A stretch of DNA of 64,000 nt from Asterella californica (GCA_036924285.1 JAYKYS010000002.1:42857501-42921500), one strand, 5' to 3'; shown: positions 46,462 to 59,282, counted from the stretch's first letter. The notes: a model not told the origin generated them from the sequence alone. A program made the numbers and translations.

Positions 46462-49400
46462 TAATGGAGAGTGGTTTTTGTTATTACAAATATGTAGTAA
46501 AGCACGAGAAAGAGAAAATCTCAGGGGTTCGCTTCCTAGCGAGACACTCGTTCACCAGGGGTACGGATTTGGATTGAACATTTGTGTTTTCTCAAAATTA
46601 AATGTATCTACAAGTCCTAGATCAAACATATGCGATGTGAATGCGCCTTGGACTTGCTGAAAGGTGCTCAAATCCCATGTGCATGGTTAACTTGACTTGG
46701 TCCTCTTGCGCTTTAAGTGTAATGCAATATCTTCTTGTGGAATCAAATGTGGCTTAAGTTAAGAATTTTATCGTGAAAGGAGAGAACATTGCTGTTTAGT
46801 TTGTAAGGCTTTCATAGTTACTCTTTAGAAAAATGTATGCAATACATTATTAATCCTTTCACCTACTTATGAAAGTTATAAACCATTCAGCAAACGTCTT
46901 GTAGAGCACATCCATTGTTAGAGATATTGTAAATGCAAGGTGATGGAAAGTCCTTGAATGAAGTAATATCTTCTTGTCAGAGTGTTGCAACATTGATTCC
47001 TGGAAGTATCCTTCATACATCCTGCAGCAGATTGGTATTTCATTGTGCCCACTCATACAATTAGGTGGGTATGTGGAGAACACCTTCGACATGCGAAAGA
47101 CACATGTTCTCTGCTAGTAAAACATCATAGTAAACACTTCAACCTCAAACAGATTCTTATATTGATCAAGTTCACAGAAGAGCACAATCCGTGCTGTTGT
47201 GACGGATGGTGCAATTCCATATCAAGTCCATGACCGCATTTTAACTATCCGAAATCTCAGATATGTGGCTGCGGAACGAGATTCGGGGCAGACAGATAGG
47301 CAGAAACGAGTAAAACATTCAAGCACTAGAAAACGTAACCTCACAGTAATTTAGGAGCATCCATTGTTCGCATTTCAACATTCATTTTAGTTTTGTAACC
47401 GAGTGCTGGCAGTTTTGTCTATTTATTAGGGGCACATCATGAACCTTCCGACTTTACACATTATACGGATGTTTTTACAAAAGTAGACCTACAACAACTA
47501 TAGTAGTACACACTTGACACGGCACAATGACAAACGACAATCAGAACTTTGACTTCAATCTATAGTTTCGTATTCCATGCTCATTCTATAGATCTTTTGT
47601 ATGATGTCCGTGCCAGCCTTCAGCTTGCTCCCCTGGTCAATTAACGACGAAGAAGAAAAGTGGATATCACGACTGGTGCACAAAAAGAGTCTTTTACAAT
47701 GGTGAAATGCTGTTGAATTTGAATGATATGACAAAAGTTACTCCAAATGTACGGTAGTTTCAAAAACTACTTTTTTTGGTAGCCAATCAGAAGTGATCTC
47801 TAGAGTGGTGCCTCTTGCTCCTGCGCAGCAAAAGCATTGCATGACAAGAGGATATGATGAGATGAGATGAACCCGGTTCTAGACCCTACCTTACCCTAAA
47901 CTCTTAACCTATTTCCGCTTTGTGCATATCTACCATTGTTTCTTCACATATTAGACAGTGTGGCTTCTCATTTAACCACACTTTCTAACCACGACAGCAT
48001 ATGTAGCATGCATATTAAGATAGTTCATGTTGGATGTTTTTGCATGGACACACCAAGTCCCATAGATAAGGAAGTTCAACAGAAAATTCTTGTGCATGTT
48101 ACACCAAGAAGCCTTCATATGGGGAGGCTCAAAAAAGTTCACGAGGCATGTTTTTTTCTGTATGGCCGATACTGTTGGTTTTATCCAAAGACATGCTTGC
48201 GTACAGAATATCAGTCTCTCTTGGATATAATAGAGTACTGATACATACATGCGCTTCAAAATTTTTGGTTTCAAAGATTTCTGATAATATACCGATATAT
48301 ACTCGTTTTATTGGGTGATTATAATAAAGCCACATGCTCAAATATTCCTACAAAACATTTTTCTTTCCATGGAAGCAGAAAGCACAAGTGTGGTTCTTAG
48401 TACCTTGTTCTCCAAACCTTACTTGTAGAGTACAACCCTGTCGTAGATGATGCTTTTGAGTATAATAACGTACGGAGTTGACGGACTTCATGGTGAAGCC
48501 ACAACAAGGACTCTCTAATTTGAAAAGCTTCTCAGAACTTCTTGCATTGAAACGGGAAATGTGTGATTTCTAAACATTGTACCGTGATCTTCAAACCTCA
48601 TTCTTGAGAAAAATAAAGTAGTTCTACTTGATGCATATGATTGACAGATATTCAGTGGACTGAAGTGCGCAGGAGAACTTTGAGGAAAGAATCTCTTCTT
48701 GGCTTGCATGCAATAGACAAGACTGCCACCATATTCTTATAGATGGTTCGAATTATGCCCAGATTGAGAATTAAGTTTCATCAGAAAAGCCTGATGGAAG
48801 GAGAATCCTTGAACCTTTTATAAGAATGTCTGAAAGACCCCACCTAAAGCAGGTTCTGGAACTCTTCACGCACTTGGTCTTGGAGGACACATGGCCCTTA
48901 GTAATAATCATCTTCTTGATCAGAATGATATGCAACATAATCATTGTTCGAAGTAGACATTAAGTTATTAACAAGTATTCTATTTCACCAAACATAGTTG
49001 AGCAAGAACAACAAATTGTGGGAATTCTTCTGTCCTTTTGAGCTACTGCTGGTGCTCGAACAGTCCACATCCCTTGGAGAGAACTGCAAGTGAGAGTTCC
49101 GTCGAACATGCACAGAAAATAAGATCAAATAAAAAGGTAAAATGTACCTGCACATCAGATACACTCCCACGATACAGTATGAGGCTATGATAGCCCGCAT
49201 TCAGCTTCGATTTCCATCTTTTGTTCTTCTATGTCGGACATATGGTTGCTAGCAGCATTTGACGTTACTTTTGACGCTAACAAGATGAACAGTTTGATGA
49301 ATTTTGAGCATATGAAAAATGGTGCAGAGTCGTCGGTATAACGTGTTTTGACAAGAGTCCTACCGTGTAGCATGATTGTTTCAGGGCACGACAACGTTTG

Positions 49401-51708
49401 GATTAGGTCTTAGTCCACCTCTGGTGAGGTAAAGATTCAAGAGCAGGGGAGTAGAGTATATAAACAAATATCAACATTTCCACCGGAATGAGTGTCATTC
49501 AAGGATTCTTTATCCACAATGAGTCCTCCTCCCCAAAGGTGATATGCAGCAAATGTCATGCCTGTATGCAGACTGCAAGTACAACACCAACGCGAGAATT
49601 AAGGAATCTGATTCAACTTCAAGGAAGCATAGAGGTTTCATGTCTCCATCGTAGTGAAGCAGGAAACCCTAGCCTTTCTTTCTTCTCTTCTGGATGCACA
49701 CAAACATGACTTGGCAGACAAATTAGTACATGGGTATGACTCGTGTGTTGAAGTCCAATCTTAAAGGCTTCTGATTGGCATGACATATCTCACTGCTTGA
49801 CTCCTGTTTGGATTGGAACATTAGCTATATATTCTCTTTGTCAAATCTTGTACGAGGAGGATAGTTGATTGTATGTCGATTAACAATGTTTGCAGAACAG
49901 TGCAGAATTGTTGCTTTCGTCCTTCTACTTCATAGGGATAGTAACGATAAGTGGACACATTTTGATGACGATGTGAGTAGGTGATTGGTGTTCAAAGTGT
50001 GTTGAAGCCATGATGTCAAAGTGTTCCAGCCACAGGAAGTGTGTCATCATCCGAGTGTTCAAGCCAACACTCGTATGATGAGCATAAAATAAAGACATGT
50101 ATCGATATCTCAAACTGCTTCTTCTGGATAATAGAATCATCTTCGTGCAATACATGTACATCTCGTTGGTGTCATCAATATATTCATGCGTTTGCTCTGT
50201 AGTTGTAGTGAAGATCTCATAGTATGTCTTATGTAGTTATCAACGATACCTACTCAACCTAGAATTATGTCGTTATGATCATTGATAAATGGCGAAGAAT
50301 TAATTTTGTCACTGATTTTCAGACTTCTCACTTATTCTCATATGTGCCAGCAAACATGGGTCAAACATACATGAACTTTTCTGTTTACTGATAAACCGTA
50401 TGCTCAACTAGTCCATCAACTTGACCATGTAACGTGATACAATAAAATTTTGCAACTTGTTGACCAAGTCTAGTCGTGGACAGTGCCTGCCATGTCACTG
50501 TTTGTGGGCCTTCCACTCCGTTTCTCCAGAACAACTGGGAAATATCTTAGAAATATCGCACAAGATCTAAACTTATCTAAGTTTGTTTGGGTTCATGCAG
50601 ACTCGTAGTTTTACTTTTCATGGAGAATTTTGTCGACTAGTCTGGTAGGGTCATGCTCTGCTACATATGGGGGTGACATCAGAAATACAGGAATCCTTGC
50701 AACTTTGCTTGATATCAATGTAGAGCCCGGTCAACAAACATTGCAATGCTTCGACTAAAAGATAGATAGATATGCAAGAGTTGCTGACGGGATTCACTGA
50801 TCTCCCTCATGCATGCAATTCCGTAAAGGAGACAGCGTACACATATCACGGCATTCTGGAAGGTAGTGTTCGCTCTTCACAAACTGTTTTCCCGGATTTG
50901 TCAATAAAGAAATATAACTCGGAAGTGTAACTCAAACGTGTTTTATTTTGGTGGTGTGAATGAATGATCATGGAACCGATTCTCTTTAGAGAGAAGGGTT
51001 CGAACGAATGATTAAAGACCGATTTTGTTCGGAGGGAGAGAGAGTCGAATGGGTTGTATTTCCTTCCTATGATATGTTATTCGGTCAGCCTACCCACCTA
51101 GGGATAGTGGACACAGCTAGTCATACGAGATATTTGAGGACTTAATTCATGTCATCTCAACTATCAACAATGTCATTTACGTGAATTAGAACTAAGTTGA
51201 TCTCCAATCAGTCCTGGATAAAACCATAACATGTTCTGGCCCTGGCAAGAAAGAAGCAACTAACTTACTCAGAATCTGAAATCCGATGTTCTGCCAGATT
51301 AATCCTTTCAAGTGGTGTCACCCTTCGTTTGAAGGGTGGGAGAGTAATAGAAATATACTAAAAAAGTGATCGTGAATAGTTCTTAGACTGTAAGTGTAGC
51401 AAACAAGATTAGAAATCCGTGGTGTTGAGCCATCTTTCTCAGCAAGTGTAAATTGAGATACAAGCTTCGCACGAGGAGCAAGCTTAGGAACATCCATCAA
51501 GTGGGTCCATACTGTGGCTGCAAGAAAAGAAAACGTAAACATTTTAACCATTGCTCTGACTAAGCAGGAATCATCTTCCACTATAGTCATTTAATTGGGA
51601 TCCACGAGGATCTACCGCACCACATCTTAAGGTAAAGTTTAGGGATACCTTAACATTGAAGCACTACTTCAGAACGGGCGTTTTTAGACACATATTCAGT
51701 GCATCCAC
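46462..51708. other. Gene-free stretch
   Basis: I see no gene, structural RNA or strong repeat in this 5.2 kb. Open frames are short, overlap on both strands and lack motifs. Confidence 0.5.
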
Positions 51709-52059
51709 TCTCTTCAACTTCTCTTGTATTAATCCACCTAGTGTTTTAATTCTGTTGTGCTCTCAAAGGTCACTCCTACCTGGCCAGATGATGGACAACG
51801 TCAACTCTACGGATGATGGAGAACGTAAATTGTTGAATGAAATCAGATGTTGTGGAATGGTGACTCGAGTGGATTCAGTAGAATGATCAGCATAGAACCT
51901 AATGGTTTGCAGTTCAGCTCACTGACCCTTGTTGAGTGGAGACTATGAGGTTCCAGAAGAAAAAGCCTCTGGCTGAGGAGCTGTATCTGAAAAGATTCTT
52001 CATCCTGTTCAAGTGGTTTTGTCTTAAGAAGATCATGCCTCCATCTGAGCTACGAACAA
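51709..52059. repeat. 350-bp direct repeat, copy B
   Basis: Second copy of 46112-46461. Its end (TACGAACAA) abuts the truncated LTR of the Ty3/gypsy element at 52060, so this junction marks a recombination or insertion breakpoint. Confidence 0.85.
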
Positions 52060-52603
52060 CTTCAATCAGCCATAACTCCTTGTTTATTGCTCCAAATCGA
52101 TCAAACTTTTCGCTGACAGTGCTTGGCTCGACGAGCTCTATCTCCCTGTGCTCTCAGATTTCGAAGTGTCTTTTACCAATTGCTCGAAATCCCTTTTAGA
52201 CCTCTGTTTCTAAATTTAGAGTTACACAAAAGACAAAAATGAACCAATGAGAATTCATAGCTCCATTTGGTTGTCATTTTGCACCTTAAACCATGTGGTA
52301 ACTTATCTACACTCATAGGCTACCACGTCAAGCCCCCTAGAGTGCCAGCGTAAAACTTAAACTACCTAAAATGACACGCAGCCCCAAAAAATAACTTAAA
52401 TAAGCTAGAAAGCGTGCATGGATGACACGCAAATACAACCCATGAGCTTAAGCCCTATGAACATGATAATCAACCTACTAAGACTCAAAATATATAACAT
52501 CTTCCTAAAACGGACTTCTCTGAGGTCTTAACTTCACTCAGAGAGACTAATGCCTGACAGAGAAGTGAATCATTTACTATGTGAAATGATTCACATCACG
52601 ACA
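52060..52603 (-). repeat. Downstream LTR of copy 1, truncated
   Basis: Corresponds to 60129-61018 of the complete LTR but lacks a 348-bp block (60350-60697), replaced by a single C at 52282. The retained end reads CACGACA on the + strand, the complement of the LTR start TGTCGTG. The remaining 777 bp of the LTR are missing where it meets the 350-bp repeat at 52059/52060. Confidence 0.9.
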
Positions 52604-52615
52604 TCCACCCCCTCC
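52604..52615 (-). other. Polypurine tract of copy 1
   Basis: On the element strand GGAGGGGGTGGA lies directly before the LTR start TGTCG, the position where plus-strand DNA synthesis is primed in LTR retroelements. The same tract lies at 61019-61030 in copy 2. Confidence 0.85.
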
Positions 52616-52649
52616 AAACCTGCACATCCTCCGGTATGTGCCAATCTCC

Positions 52650-53255
52650 TCAGTCTTCTGTTTGATCTTCATCATCATCGCTCTCCTCCGCCTCAGTCTC
52701 TTCAGACACATGGACATCTTCGTCTCTTGTTGTCCTCTGCTCTGACTCCAGAAAGTTGAATAACTCAACTGACCCTCCGCGTCTCTTGAACAATTTCACA
52801 CGTTTGCCAGCCACAAATAGCTTCAAAAGAGTACCATCCAACTCACGCAAGCTATAGGTGGCATTCTCATACACATCTAGCACAACATAAGGCCCAAACC
52901 ATCTTCGAGAGAACTTACGGAGTGTAAAATGCTGATTCTCCAACGTGCTATCATATACCAGAACCCAGTCACCAACACGTATTGGCTTCGGTCGTAGTCG
53001 GTGAGTCTTGTCAAAACGTTCCTTGTTTCTGACTCGAGCCACCTTCAGCCTCTCCTGCGCATCAGTAAGATCCTCCTCCCTTCGCTCCAACTGCCTTATA
53101 CGTAAATTTAGGAGTGAAGCACGATCTATACCATCTTCCCACGGTAGCGTAGCCCACGTAGGAAAGTACTCTTCAGCAGGCATGATCGGTTTCTGATCCA
53201 ACATAAGCTCAACTGGCATATAGTCAGTCGTAGTACAATGTGTAGTCTTATCAGC
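52650..53255 (-). pseudogene. Integrase C-terminal part, copy 1
   Basis: In frame with the integrase core upstream but separated from it by a TGA at 53256-53258. It contains a basic stretch, then a GPY/F-like module (SRRWFGPYVVLDVYENATYS) typical of Ty3/gypsy integrase C-termini, and an acidic tail rich in Glu and Asp. No chromodomain follows. Copy 2 differs at about three residues over the last 97. Confidence 0.85.
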
Positions 53256-54641
53256 TCACAAAGCAAACGGAAGTAGTCTCGGCCATTCTCTAGGCCTACC
53301 ATCACATGCTTTCACTAAAGCGTGAACAATAGAAGGGTGTACTCGTTCACTCTTACCAATGCCCTCTGGATTCATAGCAGTAGTAAGTCGAAGCTTTACT
53401 CCATAACGAGCAAAAAACTCCTTTACTTCAGCGCCTCTCAACTCTCCTCTATCTGCACGTAATCTCCCAACCGATCCATAACGACAGATGATATCTTCAA
53501 GCACGAACCTGCAGATATTCTCTGTAGTCTTCGTCCGTAGTGCTCGTCCCTCCACATAGTTGGAGAGATCCTCTCGAGCCAACACCAAGTAACGCATCCC
53601 CCATAACCCCGGTGGCATCATCACAAGATCAAGAACCCACTGAAAATGGATACTAGGTGGATAGGTAGGTACAAGCCCATCTCTGTAACGGACCTTAGAG
53701 TAGAATTGGCAATGCAGACACGACCCAACAAAATCCACTATGTCTTGATACAAACCCTTCCACCAGTATCGCTCCTTCATCTTCATGTATGTAGCCCAGA
53801 CTCCACGGTGTCCAGCCCACAAGGTGTCATGAAACTCTTTCAGCAGATTCAGCTTCGTCGGTTGATCATCCACCACTCTAGCAAGCATCCCGTCTCTTCT
53901 CTTCGGACGTTTCCACAGATAACCTTCACGTAGAAGGTAGCTGTACGCCTTCTGTCTGATCTCCTTGAACTCTGCATCACTCCATCCTTCTCTCCTGGAT
54001 AACGAACTCAGATAAAATCCAATATCACGGAACTTTTCTGAGTAGAACCCCTCATTGAACGGCAGTGGTTCCAAGTCTGAAGTCTGCTGACCAACTTGGC
54101 ACCAAACGTCTCTCTTCTCTTCATTCTCCACCTCTGCAAACATCTCATCCTCATCTGTATAACGAGCTCTAGACAACATATCTGCAACTGGATTGTCTTT
54201 CCCTGCTATGTGCTTTAGCTCAGGGTTTAGGCTCCGGACATAAGCAATCCATCGTAGCATTGCTATGTCTGGTGTATTGCAGTTTGTTATCATACCCAAC
54301 AAAGGCAAACAATCTGTTTCTAGTATCACATGAGCTCCTATCAAGAACTCTCGATCTACCTTCATAGCAATAACAGCTCCCCACAACTCACGCTTCACTT
54401 GAAGATAGTTACGCTGTCTATCTGTTAAGATCCGAGCTCCAAACCTTGAAACAAACCGCACACCTTCTGCATCTTGTTGGCCAACAGCCCATCCAATCGC
54501 CTTTGGACTCGTATCAACAGTCAGTACCACAGGTCTCCCGCTCTCGTAGCTAAGCCTCCTTAGTATAGGTGGACACTTCAGAATCTCCTTCAGCTGCTCC
54601 ATCGTCTCATGATGTTCTTGCCGCCAAGTAAACCTCCTTCC
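53256..54641 (-). pseudogene. RNase H and integrase core, copy 1
   Basis: Continues Pol after the inserted segment. RNase H begins at LTVDTSPKAIGWAVG, followed by an integrase with an HHCC zinc site (HDTLWAGH and CLHC, about 53830-53710) and the catalytic triad: Asp in WVLDLVM (about 53629), Asp in RADRGE (about 53450) and Glu in GKSERVH (about 53347). The frame ends at TGA 53256-53258, where copy 2 has TGG (LLFALWADK), so the stop is a mutation. Because the 183 bp at its head duplicates 54907-55089, the N-terminal RNase H residues are present twice in this copy. Confidence 0.9.
54459..54641 (-). repeat. 183-bp duplication of RNase H start, left copy
   Basis: Nearly identical to 54907-55089. 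Both code for the same stretch around MEQLKEILKCPPILRRLSYE. The pair flanks the 265-bp insert at 54642-54906. Confidence 0.9.
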
Positions 54642-54906
54642 TTGACATGATCTCTCGGTAGTATCCCTCTCGGAGAGGAATACTACCGAGAGATCATGTC
54701 ATCACATATTCCGTTTGTCGTGCCCATGATCATCCAACATTTTCGTGTAGTTATCTTGACCCTTTACTGAGAGAAAGAAAGTGCTTAGTTATCGAGGAAG
54801 TTAGAGAGAAATCTACGAGATACCAGTCGCTCTGCTGTGTATCGATCGCTAACCACAGCCAGAAGGTACGCCCTTGCTCAAAGGAAAGGCTCTCGCTACG
54901 ACACCT
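54642..54906. mobile_element. 265-bp insert with a 59-bp palindrome inside the retroelement
   Basis: The insert interrupts RNase H between 183-bp direct repeats. At one edge it has a near-perfect palindrome, 54643-54701, with exact 22-base outer arms (54643-54664 and 54680-54701, TGACATGATCTCTCGG outermost) and a mostly paired centre. The remaining 205 bp have no homology elsewhere in the window; the Pol frame reads into it and stops at 54751. It could be a foldback element or filler DNA from break repair. Confidence 0.7.
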
Positions 54907-56697
54907 CACACCTTCTGCATCTTCTTGGCCAACGGCCCATCCAATCGCCTTTGGACTCGTATCAACAGTCAGTACCACAGGTCTCCCGCTCTCGTAGCTA
55001 AGCCTCCTTAGTATAGGTGGACACTTCAGAATCTCCTTCAGCTGCTCCATCGTCTCATGATGTTCTTGCCGCCAAGTAAACCTCCTTCCCTTTCTCAGAA
55101 GTGCATATAGAGGCTCGGCAATATGTGCATCATGAGGAATACTCACACGAAAGAACACACAAGCTCCTAAGAACCGTCGAACCTCAGTGATGTTGGTGCA
55201 GTCAGCTATCCTTGCTATAACATCTACCTTTTCTGGGTTCGGACGCCTCCCAAAAGTACCACACAGATGACCTACTACCACAATCTCTGACATCCCAAAG
55301 CGAGATTTGGTACCTAATAGAGTGAGGTGTACCTCCTCCAAACGCATCAGAATCTTCTCCACATCTCGAATGTGGTCTGCAACGAACTTTCTGCAACCAT
55401 CAGAAGTCACTGCTTCGTCCTTGACCTCCACCGGACAGCCTTTCATGGGAATATCATCCAGAAGTGGGATAGTGACCTCAGGCACAAACTCTCGTAACAC
55501 CTTATGCATCGCATTTTGCATATGGGCTACTGAGTTTGTCGCACCCTGAGGAAGAGTACACATCCGCATCAATCCCAAAGGTGTACGCATGGTAGTCAAG
55601 TCTCTACTCTCCAAAGCAAGCTGAAACTGATCATAACCTGAAAACAGATCTCCAATAGAATAGATTGACCTTCCAGCAAATGCCTCAGCTACTTCATCAA
55701 CCACAGGTCCTGTTCCAACGTTTCGAATCGTGATGTTGTTGGCAGGCTGCAAGTCTTGGATGAAGCGCAGAGCTCTTGTCTTCTTAGGTACTGTGAACCA
55801 TCGGCTAGAGTACGGAGCCATAGATGGTTCAAGAATACCCATCTGCATCCTCTCCTTCAGTAACTCAATCACCTTCGGTAGCAAGGCACGAGAGACTAGA
55901 ATCGGCTTCAAGTCCCAAGGTACGTGAGGAACAGTGAAGATAACCATCAGAGCTATCACACTAGGATCCACACAACCTATCTCCTCAACCGAGAAAGAAA
56001 ATGCCTTACCATGGCTAACTATCATCTGTTCAAAAGCTCGTTTCTCCTCTTCAGTCAAGAAGCCACCCCCTCCTATCTGGAGTTGCTCAAGTGTTTCTTG
56101 AGTAAACTTGTGTCCTACATGTGTAGGATCTCTAAGCACAGGTTCAGCAGCCGCTAACTCCATCTGTTGCTGAGAATCAACAGGTAATTGGGTCGCCACA
56201 GGTCTCACCTTCCTCGCTACAGCTTTATACTTGGCGTGTACTTCCGCTTCCTGATGAGAGCCACACCAACAGACTGCATCCTTCCATCCATTCTCTAGTC
56301 TCGGATGAGGACGATATCGCAAGTATGAGATAATTTCCTCATAGACTTCACGAGAATGGATGGGGATCACCACCCTACCTCCCATCTGTTCCATCAACCT
56401 ATCTACACCATCTAGCCAACGAACAAAAGACTGCACACCTACAAACTCCTCATAAACACCAGAAATCATCTCATCTTCCTTCAGAACTTCTGTACAACGC
56501 AGATTTGCTGCACACCTCTCCATCTGCCTTCTACTCTTCTCTGTCAAATCCTCCATCCGTGTGAACTCACTCCAATCATCAGAACTAAAAGCCATCAAAC
56601 CAGATTTCCAACTATGTACAGTACAACTACTTTCTGAATCTTGAGCAGCCTCTCCATCAGCCTCCTGTGATCCCTCAGGCTGCTCAAGCGGGATCAT
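54907..56697 (-). pseudogene. Reverse transcriptase and RNase H start, copy 1
   Basis: ATG at 56697. An acidic linker (1-190) leads to RT: TVPKKTRALRFIQDLQPAN, YSIGDLFSGYDQFQLAL, LPQGATNS, and the catalytic LLDD at about 55453-55461, where most gypsy RTs have YLDD or FIDD. The connection region and the start of RNase H (VDTSPKAIGWAVG) follow. The frame then enters the insert at 54906 and ends at 54751. It lies in a different frame from the protease, whose TAG is 5 bases upstream of this ATG, so expression would need reinitiation or frameshifting, or the frame was broken by an indel. Confidence 0.9.
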
Positions 56698-56702
56698 AGT
56701 AG

Positions 56703-58262
56703 CTATAGATCCATCACTCTCGCTATCCCGTCATACGAGAGTGGTTTCTGAAAATCCTTACCCCTATAGATAGAAGAATCTCTCAAGGTCTGCCGGTTTC
56801 GTTCGTGGTTCGTACAAACGGTCAGAAACTGCATAGAACGTCTATCATCTGGACTACGGATCCTAGCATAATGAGATCCGTCACCCATCACCTTGGTCTT
56901 CATTCGAACCGCAGTGATATAAGGCTGGCCAAGAATCATAGGATATGAAGCAGAAGATTGCACGAAGAAGTGCTGATCTACATCCACATCACCTATCTTC
57001 ACCTTCACGTTAGGACAAGCGCCGTATAGCTCATCTTTCTGGTTGTTTGCAGCACGTAACACCCAACCATGGTTTAGCTCGATAGGCCACTGACCCCTCT
57101 CGTACACCTCCCGTGACATGATGTTGATCTCAGATCCGTGATCAACTAAAGCAGCAACAGGTTCAGCCAAACTTCCAAGACGAACTCGCGTAGCAGTTGT
57201 GGCACGAGCCCAATGTTTCTTTCTGAAATCACTTTCACTAGCTGGACTATCCTCACCAGCTTCCTCATCGTTGAACTCAATAGTGTCGGTACCAGCAACC
57301 AACGCTTCTTGCTGGTATCTCTTGTCATCAGCTTCCTGAAAATGCACCTTTCCAAACTCTGCATCATTCAGAGAAGCTCCTACTACATCTATCATCTGAC
57401 TCTCTACCTGCTCGGACATCACCTGTCTCTTGCGCTTGATGATGTCAATGATCAGTTCGTGAAACTCCCTCTTTGCAATACCAAGAACTTCCCGAAGAGA
57501 AAACTCGATTCGCGCATCCAGTATCCTCTGCTCCAAGATACTCTTCAGATCAGTAGAAGTTTCAATATCAGCTGCCAACTTGTAAGCCGGTCCCTTCCCC
57601 TTCTCTTGGGCAGTAAACCGCCTACCAGCAGTCGTTGGCTCCTGCTGGGATCTCTGCACATCCTCCATAGGACCTGGCGTAGGTGGAGGAGCTGCAGAAG
57701 TAGACGGGATGTCTTCAGGAAGAGCCGCTCGTCTCCTTGTGACTCTCCGTCTATCCCCAGTCTCCTCAGGAATTCCAGTATCAAGTTCAGAGGCTTCTCT
57801 CCGCCTCTTCTCCTCCACAGAAGCATCCTGCCAATGAACGTGTCTATCTACATCCAAGAATGCTCTGATAGAAGCAGCATCTACAGGATCTCTCCATCCT
57901 GTGACCCTACGAATAGACTCAGCTCCCCTCTTCAGTACTTCAGAAGGAACGGGAGCAATACTCTTCTCAGCAGTCCTATCTAGCAACGTAGGACTAGAAG
58001 AAACCTCAATATGCCCAGCATATACATCAGGATTTACCGGTGGTGCCATCAATGCATGTACAGTTGCCACCGCAGCAATCTGAGGTAGACTCCTCATGCC
58101 TCCTCGCCCAAACTGCGTGCTCAACGGCTCTCCAGTAGAAGAAAGGTGCAGCCTACCGTTCTGATAGCGAACCACACCATCTCGCAAAGCAGCTGCGAGC
58201 TCTTGACAGTCTCCTCGGAAATGATCAGGACTATCACACCAAATACATCTATGAACCGGAGC
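56703..58262 (-). pseudogene. Zinc knuckle and aspartic protease, copy 1
   Basis: In frame with gag after the TGA at 58263. A CX2CX4HX4C zinc knuckle lies at 58247-58206 (CIWCDSPDHFRGDC), so the nucleocapsid part was once joined to Gag. A Lys/Arg/Glu-rich linker leads to an aspartic protease with ALVDHGSEINIMS at about 57150-57110: the active Asp is kept and the usual DTG/DSG is DHG. ILGQPYI further on fits the family's second hydrophobic-Gly motif. The frame ends at TAG 56705-56703. Confidence 0.88.
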
Positions 58263-59282
58263 TCATCCTGGACGTGCAGCAGTAGGCGCCGGTGGCTGCT
58301 CTCTCTGCAATCCAGCTAGCTCTATCTTCAACTCTCGCATCTGCCGAATCAGGTCTTCGATCTGGTTCTGTTGACCATGGTTCTCCACAGGTCTCTGAAC
58401 AGGTGCCCTTTGTGTCGGTGCTGGCACAACTGGCATCAAAGGAACTACAGCTGGGACAACAGGTCTGAGAGCAGGGGCCAAAGGCTGCTGTACTTGAGGA
58501 GCAACATAAGATGGAGTGATCACTTCTGCAAGCGGACATCCTCCCACAGCCACTCTTCCCCTCCTCTGCCTTGTCAATACAGCCACATCATCCTCAACTC
58601 TCCCCCAATCCATAGTAACACCTCCCTCAGTAGATCGATCGGCCAACATAAAACATAACCGATCTGCTGTAACATCATCGGTAGCTTGCAGGAAAAGCTC
58701 TGTTCTCTTAGCATCTAGAGTTATTCGCTCTAGAGTTGAGAGTTGCCGGTATCTCCGATCAAACTCTCTCAGCAACTCACTCAGGCTCATCATACAACCA
58801 GGTTGCTGCTCAACCCAATCTAGAAATGTCCTTCTAGTAACTCTCTCCGAATCCTCCTCAAGAAACTCCTCTCGAAGAGATCGCTCAAAACTCATCCAGA
58901 TTCCAAGATTTCTTCTCTGTACATCCCTGACTTGATCCCGCAACTCAGGAATGACAGCTAACTCAAAACTTGCTATCATCTCAGCATCAGTAACCCTAAC
59001 CAGCTCCATCTCTCCTCTATACTCACGCAGATATCTAGAAATATCTCTACCTTCAAACCTTCCACATCTATTCACTATCGCTTGCAAAGCCTTGGTGGAT
59101 TTTAACTCACCCCCTCCAACGATCGGATGTTGTTGGACCAGAGCCGCAAGCGTCTTCAAGATCTCAGCTGTGTCCAAACTAGGTACAGAGGCCGTTGCAG
59201 TCACAGGTGCTACAGAAGGTGCTGCAGTAGACGTAGATGCAGCAATCGCAGAAGTAGCAGCAGTAGCGCTCTTGCGATCCAT
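58263..59282 (-). pseudogene. Gag capsid region, copy 1
   Basis: ATG at 59282, 50 bases after the primer binding site. 339 codons: an Ala/Thr/Ser-rich start, a helical capsid-like core (RYLREYRGEMELVRVTDAEM; FLDWVEQQPGCMMSL), a Pro/Val-rich linker and a short coiled coil, then TGA. The stop is followed in frame by the zinc knuckle, so it truncates Gag before nucleocapsid; CGA to TGA would be a single transition. Confidence 0.85.

Noticed and set aside
52550..52759. 69-codon + frame, also at 60965-61174
   Set aside because: Spans the LTR/PPT boundary on the strand opposite to the element and is duplicated only because the LTR region is.
53646..53933. 95-codon + strand frame, repeated at 62559-62846
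   Set aside because: Identical in both retroelement copies only because both are antisense to the same integrase sequence.
57213..57983. 256-codon + strand frame
   Set aside because: Exactly antisense to the zinc-knuckle/protease frame of the retroelement; its Ser/Leu-rich product is a mirror of that coding sequence.
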